From Lentzea albidocapillata subsp. violacea (GTDB lineage: Bacteria; Actinomycetota; Actinomycetes; Mycobacteriales; Pseudonocardiaceae): 64,000 nt of DNA. The stretch spans positions 1,086,537 to 1,150,536 of the forward strand of contig NZ_FNET01000001.1 of NCBI RefSeq assembly GCF_900100275.1, in the 5' to 3' direction. Under the pieces are notes generated by a model that did not search any database, had not been told where the DNA came from, and saw only the letters and a list, made by a program, of their open reading frames with translations. A program made the position numbers and the translations under genes. Below, one piece after another: positions 59,040-64,000 of this stretch; positions within the stretch are counted from its first letter, which is position 1; every line of letters starts with the position of its first letter.

Positions 59040-59433
59040 GGACGGGCCGAAACGGGAGATCACCGGCACGGTCGTGAAAGTGCTGGTGCACCGGCGCGAC
59101 GATCGCGGGATGAGCCTGGAACCGTTCGCCAGCCGGTGCGTGCGCGAAGGTGAGGTGCACGAACTGGTCACCACCGACCACGACGACACCACGCCCGGCG
59201 CGCGGATCGACCGGGTCGGGTTCCTCGGGTTCGCCGAGATCGGGTGCGCGGGCGTGATCGACCGCGGCGACGACGTGTGGATCGGCGGGGTGCGGGTGGG
59301 CACGGTGCTCGGGTTCGACGGGTGCCACTTCCCCAACCACTACAACATCCTCATCCACGTGCCACAGCCGCGCACCGGGCCCGATCTGGGCCTGAAACCC
59401 GAGCTGGACATACGTTTCACCCAGTCGAACTGA
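59032..59433 (+). CDS. Small conserved protein (DUF6917-like)
   Basis: A 133-residue protein, ATG behind GGAGGGAG, overlapping the previous gene by 8 nt. It is soluble and β-rich: GTVVKVLVHRRDDRGMSLEP, RIDRVGFLGFAEIG, and a striking GFDGCHFPNHYNILIHVP. I believe this corresponds to DUF6917, known mainly from actinomycete biosynthetic clusters, but cannot confirm it. Cys, His, Asn and His close together could bind a metal or a ligand. It is the last gene of the right operon, followed by a strong terminator. Confidence 0.7.
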   Translation: MREDGPKREITGTVVKVLVHRRDDRGMSLEPFASRCVREGEVHELVTTDHDDTTPGARIDRVGFLGFAEIGCAGVIDRGDDVWIGGVRVGTVLGFDGCHFPNHYNILIHVPQPRTGPDLGLKPELDIRFTQSN

Positions 59434-59434
59434 G

Positions 59435-59470
59435 AACGGGGCCCCAGGCGGATCGCCTGGGGCCCCGTTT
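59435..59470. terminator. Perfect hairpin terminator
   Basis: A 16-bp perfect stem (59435-59450 with 59454-59469) and a 3-nt loop, ending in TTT on the plus strand. It lies 1 nt after the stop of the right operon and 11 nt before the end of the convergent EF-hand gene, so it can serve both. Confidence 0.93.
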
Positions 59471-59480
59471 CGTCACCCGG

Positions 59481-60017
59481 CTAGTTGCCGAGCAGCGGCA
59501 CGTCCAGCTTGCCGAGGTGGTAGTCGCGCACGGCGTGCACGAGCTCGTCGACGGTCAGCTTGCCGTTGCCGTTGACGTCGATCGCGCGGAACGCGGTGTC
59601 GACGGCCGAAGGCTCGACACCGATGGCGTCCAGCCACTTGCCGAACTCCCTCGGGTTCACCTCGCCGTCGCCGTCGGTGTCGCACAGCCCGACGATCGCC
59701 GCGATCGTGGGACGCACGACCCGGTTGAACCCCGAGTCGCCCTCCTGGAAGATCTGCGCCTCGGTAACCTCGATGAACTGCTGTTCGGTCATCGATCCAT
59801 TCGGTCCGACGCCCGCCTTGCTCGCCAGGTACTCGAACATGTCCGAGAACGAGTTGATCACCGCCCGGGCCTGCGGTGACGCCGGGTCCTCGCCGAACGC
59901 CTTGACGATCCGGCGGGCCTCGGCCTCGTAGTCGGCCTTCTCGATCCGGCCGTTCTTGTTGACATCCCACTTCGCGAAACGCTTCTTGAGCCGGTCGTTC
60001 TTGACTGCGGCGGTCAT
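59481..60017 (-). CDS. EF-hand calcium-binding protein (calerythrin-like)
   Basis: A 178-residue four-EF-hand protein, similar in size and layout to calerythrin of Saccharopolyspora and the sarcoplasmic Ca-binding proteins. Canonical loops are DVNKNGRIEKAD (18-29), DTDGDGEVNPRE (113-124) and DVNGNGKLTVDE (137-148); the second hand (around GVGPNGSM) is degenerate. ATG 60017 follows AAGGAG. Cytoplasmic calcium buffer or sensor. Confidence 0.93.
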   Translation of the reverse strand: MTAAVKNDRLKKRFAKWDVNKNGRIEKADYEAEARRIVKAFGEDPASPQARAVINSFSDMFEYLASKAGVGPNGSMTEQQFIEVTEAQIFQEGDSGFNRVVRPTIAAIVGLCDTDGDGEVNPREFGKWLDAIGVEPSAVDTAFRAIDVNGNGKLTVDELVHAVRDYHLGKLDVPLLGN

Positions 60018-60050
60018 TCCTGTACTCCTTGTCACGGAAGAACTGATGTC

Positions 60051-60078
60051 CGCCTGCCGGGCCTCACCCCGGCAGGCG
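60051..60078 (-). terminator. Hairpin after the UDP-sugar dehydrogenase gene
   Basis: An 11-bp perfect stem, CGCCTGCCGGG (60051-60061) with its complement at 60068-60078, and a 6-nt loop, just past the stop of the minus-strand dehydrogenase gene at 60082. It separates that gene from the EF-hand gene. Confidence 0.78.
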
Positions 60079-60081
60079 CCC

Positions 60082-61329
60082 CTACAGGCGCACGACCTCC
60101 TCCCCGGGAACGCGCCCCGTCACGTCGAAGAACAGCCGGGCGGTCCTCGCCAGCCGGCCGAGGTCGTAGTCGCGGTGAGCGACGAGCAGCACGGCGGCGT
60201 CCGCGGTCCGCAGAGCCGTGCCGAGATCAGGTGCGGGCGGCCCGAGTTCGGGCACCACGCCGGCCACCGGGTCGTGATAGGCCACGGTCGCGCCGAGCGC
60301 ACGCAGGCGCAGCGCGATCCGCACCGCGGCGGACTCACGGGTGTCCGGCACGTCCGCCTTGTAGGCGACGCCGAGCAGCAGGATCTTGGTTCCCCGCAGA
60401 GGTTTTCCGTACTCGGCGAGCATCCGCGTGACGCGTTCGGCCACGTAGGACGGCATCCGGTCGTCCACCTGCCGGGCCGCGTGCACGACACCCAGCCGGG
60501 TGCCTTCCCGTTCGGCCTTGTCCAGCAGATACCTGGGGTCGACCGGGATGCAGTGCCCGCCGACACCGGGGCCGGGCACGAACGGCGCGAACCCGAACGG
60601 CTTGGACGCCGCACAGTGCAGCACGTCCCACACGTCGACGCCGATGTTGTCGCAGAACATCGCGATCTCGTTGACCAGCGCGATGTTCACGTACCGGTAG
60701 GTGTTCTCCAGCAGCTTGGCCATCTCCGCCTCACGGGTGCCGCGTGCCACCACGACCGTGTCGACGAACCGCCCGTAGAACGTGGCGCAGTGCTTGGCGC
60801 ACAACGGCGTGTGGCCGCTGATGACCTTCGGGGTGTTGCGCAGGCCGAACCGCGCGTTGCCGGGGTCGATCCGTTCCGGCGAGTAGGCGAGCGGGAAGTC
60901 CTCGCCCGCGATCAGGCCGTGCTGTTCCAGAATCGGCCGGACGACCTCGTCGGTGGTCCCCGGATAGCTGGTCGACTCCAGCACCACCAGGGTGCCGGGG
61001 CGCAGATGTCCGGCGATGGTCGTGGCGGCGGAGCACACGGCGGCCAGATCCGGCCCACCCCCGGCGTCGAGACCGGTGGGCACGCAGATCGTGATCGTCT
61101 CGGCACCGCTCAGCACCACCGGATCGGAGGTGACGGTGAAACCTTTGGCTTTCATCTCCCGTAGTCGGTCCGTCGACACGTCGAGCACGTGCGAGCGGCC
61201 CTCGGCCACCGCGGTGACCACCTCCGGCGAAGTGTCGTACCCGATCACCGACAACCCGGCGGCGACTGCTTCGGCGGCGAGTGGCAGCCCGACGTAGCCG
61301 ACGCCGACCACGACAAGATCGACAGACAC
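60082..61329 (-). CDS. UDP-glucose/UDP-N-acetylhexosamine 6-dehydrogenase family
   Basis: A 415-residue nucleotide-sugar dehydrogenase that turns a UDP-hexose into the uronic acid in two NAD-dependent steps. Rossmann start VVVGVGYVGLPLAAEA, then ESTSYPGTT, the active-site KLLENTYRYVNIALVNE with its Lys, and GPGVGGHCIPVDP with the catalytic Cys. The NAD-binding C-terminal domain has KILLLGVAYKADVPDTRES. The sequence leans towards the WbpA/UDP-HexNAc dehydrogenase group. GTG 61329. Not overlapped by neighbours; its role in the adjacent cluster is uncertain. Confidence 0.92.
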   Translation of the reverse strand: MSVDLVVVGVGYVGLPLAAEAVAAGLSVIGYDTSPEVVTAVAEGRSHVLDVSTDRLREMKAKGFTVTSDPVVLSGAETITICVPTGLDAGGGPDLAAVCSAATTIAGHLRPGTLVVLESTSYPGTTDEVVRPILEQHGLIAGEDFPLAYSPERIDPGNARFGLRNTPKVISGHTPLCAKHCATFYGRFVDTVVVARGTREAEMAKLLENTYRYVNIALVNEIAMFCDNIGVDVWDVLHCAASKPFGFAPFVPGPGVGGHCIPVDPRYLLDKAEREGTRLGVVHAARQVDDRMPSYVAERVTRMLAEYGKPLRGTKILLLGVAYKADVPDTRESAAVRIALRLRALGATVAYHDPVAGVVPELGPPAPDLGTALRTADAAVLLVAHRDYDLGRLARTARLFFDVTGRVPGEEVVRL

Positions 61330-61361
61330 GCGTGTCCTTTCCGACTCGTCACACCAGGGGC

Positions 61362-61673
61362 TCAGTCCTTGACGGAGAACGACCCGCTGCCGAGGGCGAC
61401 GTGGGAGCCGTGGTCCTCCTTGACGACCAGCCCAGGGGTCAGGCAGAACGGGTCGGCGTGCACGAAGACGTCGGTGTTGGTCAGGTTGACCAGCACGTGC
61501 GCGTCGACCGGGAGTTTGTTGCAGCCGTTCGGGTTCGTGAAGATCTTGACCGGCGTGAGCTCGGTCGAGAACACCACCGCCCGGCCTGCCGCGGCATGTG
61601 CGGGAGGGCCGGCCGAGGCGAGGAGAGCGGTAGCGGCGAGCGCGCTCAACGTTACGGAGACAAGGCGTTTCAT
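61362..61673 (-). CDS. Small secreted protein, unknown function
   Basis: A 103-residue protein with a clear Sec signal peptide (MKRLVSVTLSALAATALLAS, cleavage probably after AHA at about 27). The mature part is about 76 residues with two Cys (FTNPNGCNKLP and HADPFCLTPG) that could form one disulfide. ATG 61673 has GGAGGA upstream. No family recognised. Confidence 0.8.
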   Translation of the reverse strand: MKRLVSVTLSALAATALLASAGPPAHAAAGRAVVFSTELTPVKIFTNPNGCNKLPVDAHVLVNLTNTDVFVHADPFCLTPGLVVKEDHGSHVALGSGSFSVKD

Positions 61674-61991
61674 GGAGTCCTCCAGGTTCGGAGATGTCGC
61701 TCTCCGTACGCTAACAGCGACTGAGCGCTACCTAGGATTTGTGACCGAACATCACGCGTCCAGGTTGCGGTCGGCCGGGAGGAGCATCCGAATGGGGTGC
61801 CCAGTGCGCCCCTGAGTGGTCTTCCACCGCAGGAGTTCCCATGAACGAGCAGGCAGTTGAACCATCGGGCGAGGCCGGCGTGACAACCCACGACTCAGCG
61901 CATTCCCGGAGGCGGCGGAAGCTTGTGCCGGAGGCGACGGCAGCTTGTGCCGGTGCCCTCGCCTACCGGCGTTCGACGCGCAGTGTTCAGG
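61674..61991. other. Intergenic region, no gene seen
   Basis: A 318-bp stretch between two minus-strand genes. Only short chance frames are present. It holds a near-perfect direct repeat of GCTTGTGCCGG (about 61921 and 61943) and, on the minus strand, a TTAGCGT box about 45 bp upstream of the ATG at 61673 that could be its -10. No RNA gene or transposon end was seen. Confidence 0.5.
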
Positions 61992-63020
61992 TCACCTGCC
62001 CGTCGGCTGCACGGGCATCGTGGGTCCGAGCGAACGCAGGTCCACGGAGTCCGCCGCTTCGGCGACCGCTTCGGCGGCGTCCGCCGCGTCCTCGGACGCC
62101 TTCGTGGCCAGTTCGTCGGTGTCGGGCGGCCTCGTCGCCTCGGACCGGGGCAGGATCTCGGAGAAGGCACGTGACACGTCGTGCAGCGCGGTGGTGACCT
62201 CGCTCGGGATCACCCAGAACGTGTTGCCCGAGCCCTGCGCGAGCTTGGGCAGCACCTGCAGGTACTGGTAGGCGAGCAGTTTCGGGTCCGGGTCGTTGCG
62301 GTGCACGGCCTGGAAGACCTGGTCGATCGCGCGCGACTGGCCCTCGGCCTCGAGGATCGCCGCCGCCCGGTTGCCCTCGGCGCGCAGCACGGCGGCCTGC
62401 TTGTCGCCCTCCGCGGTGAGGATCTGTGACTGGCGCTGCCCCTCGGCGTTCAGAATGGCGGCCCGCTTGTCGCGTTCGGCCCGCATCTGCTTCTCCATCG
62501 CGTCCTTGATGGTCTTCGGCGGGTCGATGGCCTTGATCTCCACCCGGTTGACCCGCAGACCCCACTTGCCCGTCGCGTCGTCGAGCACGCCGCGCAGCTG
62601 GCTGTTGATGGTGTCGCGGGAGGTCAGCGTCATCTCCAGATCCATCGATCCCACCACGTTGCGCAACGTGGTGACGGTGAGCTGCTCGACGGCCTGCAGG
62701 AAGCTGGCGATCTCGTACGCCGCGGCGCGCGGGTCGGTCACCTGGAAGTACAGCACGGTGTCGATCTCGACCACCAGGTTGTCCTCGGTGATCACCGGCT
62801 GCGGCTGGAACGAGACGACCTGCTCACGCAGGTCGATCGCCGGGTACACCCGATCCACGTACGGGATGACGAAGTTGAGTCCCGGCTTCAGGGTGCGCTG
62901 GTAGCGGCCGAGTCGTTCGACGTTGCGGGCGCGAGCCTGCGGCACGATGCGCACCGCGCGGAAAACGGTGAAGGCCGTGAACACGGCAAGTATCAGTGCG
63001 GCGATCAGCAAGGCGGACAT
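61992..63020 (-). CDS. SPFH/Band-7 (stomatin/QmcA-like) membrane protein
   Basis: A 342-residue protein: one N-terminal membrane segment (residues 2-20), an SPFH domain (VERLGRYQRTLKPGLNFVIP, then DTVLYFQVTDP), a coiled-coil Ala/Glu/Arg-rich region (AAILNAEG, then QILTAEGDKQAAVLRAEG repeats, about 180-225), and an Ala/Glu-rich tail. ATG 63020 lies 3 bp from the NfeD stop. SPFH proteins form large ring or cage assemblies that organise membrane microdomains and proteases. Confidence 0.93.
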   Translation of the reverse strand: MSALLIAALILAVFTAFTVFRAVRIVPQARARNVERLGRYQRTLKPGLNFVIPYVDRVYPAIDLREQVVSFQPQPVITEDNLVVEIDTVLYFQVTDPRAAAYEIASFLQAVEQLTVTTLRNVVGSMDLEMTLTSRDTINSQLRGVLDDATGKWGLRVNRVEIKAIDPPKTIKDAMEKQMRAERDKRAAILNAEGQRQSQILTAEGDKQAAVLRAEGNRAAAILEAEGQSRAIDQVFQAVHRNDPDPKLLAYQYLQVLPKLAQGSGNTFWVIPSEVTTALHDVSRAFSEILPRSEATRPPDTDELATKASEDAADAAEAVAEAADSVDLRSLGPTMPVQPTGR

Positions 63021-63023
63021 AGG

Positions 63024-63455
63024 TCACTCCCGTGGGTAGACGACAGCGATGCTGCCGCTGATCTGCAGAACGTCCACAGTGGACCCGGCCGGGATCACCA
63101 CGGACTCGTCGATCGGACGCGCCGACCAGTCCTCGCCCCCGATGCGCACCAGCCCCGCATGGCCGTTCACCTCCTGCAGGACGTACGCCGAACTGCCCAC
63201 CAGAGCATCGATTCCGAACCGCTCCCCCTGCGCCAGCAGCACCTGCCTGCGCGCCCACGGCCGAACCAGCACCACGCCCGCGGCGGACACGAGCGTGAAC
63301 GCCACCAACTGCCCCGGCGCCGGCACCCCGATCGCGGCGATACCTGAGGTGACCAGCGCGGCCGCGGCCAGCATGCCGAGCGCCGCGGTCAGCGTGAAGA
63401 TCTCCGCGACGGCCAGCACCGCCCCGACGATCAGCCAGATGAGCCAAGGATCCAT
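63024..63455 (-). CDS. NfeD-family membrane protein
   Basis: A 143-residue protein with two or three N-terminal membrane helices (WLIWLIVGAVLAVAEIF) and a C-terminal OB-fold (GSSAYVLQEVNGHAGLVRIGG, VVIPAGSTVDVLQISG). NfeD proteins accompany SPFH proteins, as here, and are thought to assist their assembly or quality-control role. ATG 63455 behind GGGAGGG; the longer open frame upstream is not needed. Confidence 0.92.
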   Translation of the reverse strand: MDPWLIWLIVGAVLAVAEIFTLTAALGMLAAAALVTSGIAAIGVPAPGQLVAFTLVSAAGVVLVRPWARRQVLLAQGERFGIDALVGSSAYVLQEVNGHAGLVRIGGEDWSARPIDESVVIPAGSTVDVLQISGSIAVVYPRE

Positions 63456-63616
63456 GGTGCGACCCTCCCATCGGAGGTACGCCTCGCTACGCGACGTCTT
63501 CCTACCATCGTCACCCCAGGTCAGCACATCCGCAAGGAGTTCGATCGGCCAGTTACGGCCAGTCGGTCACGGGCACCGCGCACCCAGGGGCACCATGCGT
63601 CCGGCCGGGACGCGCG

Positions 63617-63737
63617 ACGGTCATCGACGTGCGGCCCGCCGAGGAGTACGCCGCCGGGCACATCCCCGGCGCCGTGTCCGTTCCCTGGACGAACTGGCGG
63701 GCCGGCCAGGAGGTCGTGGCGTACTGCCGCGGCAGCG
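63617..63737 (+). pseudogene. Decayed rhodanese fragment
   Basis: One frame reads TVIDVRPAEEYAAGHIPGAV then SVP, and a little later EVVAYCRG, the rhodanese active-site loop with its Cys. Between them the expected SVPLDELA text continues in another frame, and about ten residues of the usual spacing are missing. There is no start and no normal C-terminus: the fragment runs into the end of the methyltransferase gene. A broken remnant, perhaps once an ArsR-rhodanese gene. Confidence 0.6.
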
Positions 63738-63739
63738 GC

Positions 63740-64000
63740 TCAGGCCTTGACCGCGGCCACCCGCTCGACCATGCCGAGCTTGAGCCGTTCCTGCCGCTGC
63801 ACCACGAAACCGGCCTGCTCCACCAACGGCAACGGCCGCCGGGTCTGGTAGTCGCCGCACATCCGCACACTCAGCTTCTCCAGCAGCGACTGGACGAAGT
63901 GGACGACACGGTGCTGGCTGCCGACGTGGTCGAGCAACAACAGCTTCCCACCAGGCCGCAGCACGCGGTGCATCTCGGCGATCGCCGCACGCTCGTCCGG
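63740..64000 (-). CDS. SAM-dependent methyltransferase, C-terminal part (5' end outside window)
   Basis: The last 86 residues of a class I methyltransferase cut by the right edge. IAEMHRVLRPGGKLLLLDHV is the conserved block after motif III of UbiE-like methyltransferases, and GDYQTRRPLPLVEQAGF the usual C-terminal region. The SAM-binding motif I lies outside. The stop lies against the rhodanese remnant. Confidence 0.82.
   Translation of the reverse strand, partial: PDERAAIAEMHRVLRPGGKLLLLDHVGSQHRVVHFVQSLLEKLSVRMCGDYQTRRPLPLVEQAGFVVQRQERLKLGMVERVAAVKA

Noticed and set aside
61841..62197. Plus-strand frame starting in the gap and crossing the SPFH 3' end
   Set aside because: Antisense to the coiled-coil tail of the SPFH gene; Arg/Ser-rich with no motif.

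Overview
The window is very GC-rich, with dense, translationally coupled genes, many GTG starts, several NB-ARC/TPR regulators and a SARP-type regulator. This points to a filamentous actinomycete. Recurrent TCCAC-GTGGA words suggest Pseudonocardiales (Lentzea/Saccharothrix/Actinosynnema-like), but that is an inference. No rRNA, tRNA or CRISPR array was seen.

Region 1 (1-15252, + strand) is the 3' part of a nonribosomal peptide cluster. It holds the end of an A-PCP-C synthetase cut by the window edge, an MbtH protein, a free carrier protein, a type II thioesterase, a P450 and an MFS exporter. It ends with a 2834-residue terminal synthetase, C-PCP-C-A-PCP-C-A-PCP-TE. The first module of that protein has no adenylation domain, and its C domain meets the C domain ending the upstream protein. 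The free carrier/P450/TEII set looks like a side line that oxidises a carrier-bound amino acid. The last A domain has a serine code.

Region 2 (15354-22147, + strand) is a compact five-component operon: a trypco1 (CU044_2847-like) small protein, a Mg-chelatase-I-type AAA+ ATPase, a degenerate AAA plus vWA (chelatase-D-type) subunit split by an apparent -1 frameshift, a CHAT caspase-like protease, and a glycogen-debranching-enzyme homologue. In the last protein the catalytic nucleophile and the acid/base are both replaced. The operon ends in a 17-bp perfect hairpin. It resembles the NTP-dependent AAA/vWA conflict (immunity or cell-death) systems and uses a pseudoenzyme as its largest component. 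It is my best candidate for an undescribed system.

Region 3 (22191-30226) holds a secreted I36/M15-like protein and a divergent AfsR/SARP regulator with a SARP-type direct repeat between them. It also has a GT-B-like protein with an octanucleotide repeat near its start, and an NB-ARC/TPR protein.

Region 4 (30408-39064, - strand) is an eight-gene run for a polyprenyl-linked glycan: a class III aminotransferase, a SDR epimerase, a membrane EEP phosphatase/nuclease, two GT4 transferases, a DPPR-synthase-like UbiA protein, a flippase and a methyltransferase. It is followed by an XRE-NB-ARC-TPR regulator (39184-41574) with a TTA codon at residue 9.

Region 5 (41574-59470) begins at a relic of a molybdopterin oxidoreductase and a DHA2 exporter. 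It holds two operons that diverge from 53.73-53.89 kb. The left one has two DegT aminotransferases, two methyltransferases, a UbiA prenyltransferase, an FAD oxidoreductase, two AMP-ligases and a CaiB-type CoA transferase. The right one has two Gfo/Idh oxidoreductases, a TIM-barrel isomerase, an M20 hydrolase, an Ldh-family dehydrogenase and a small conserved protein. Almost every gene overlaps the next by 1-11 nt. Together they read as a biosynthetic cluster for an amino-sugar/aminocyclitol-type, acylated and prenylated compound with no PKS or NRPS core. A 169-bp palindromic element supplies the N-terminal codons of the isomerase gene.

Region 6 (59481-64000, - strand) looks like ordinary chromosome: an EF-hand protein, a UDP-sugar dehydrogenase, a small secreted protein, an SPFH/NfeD pair, a decayed rhodanese fragment and the end of a methyltransferase.
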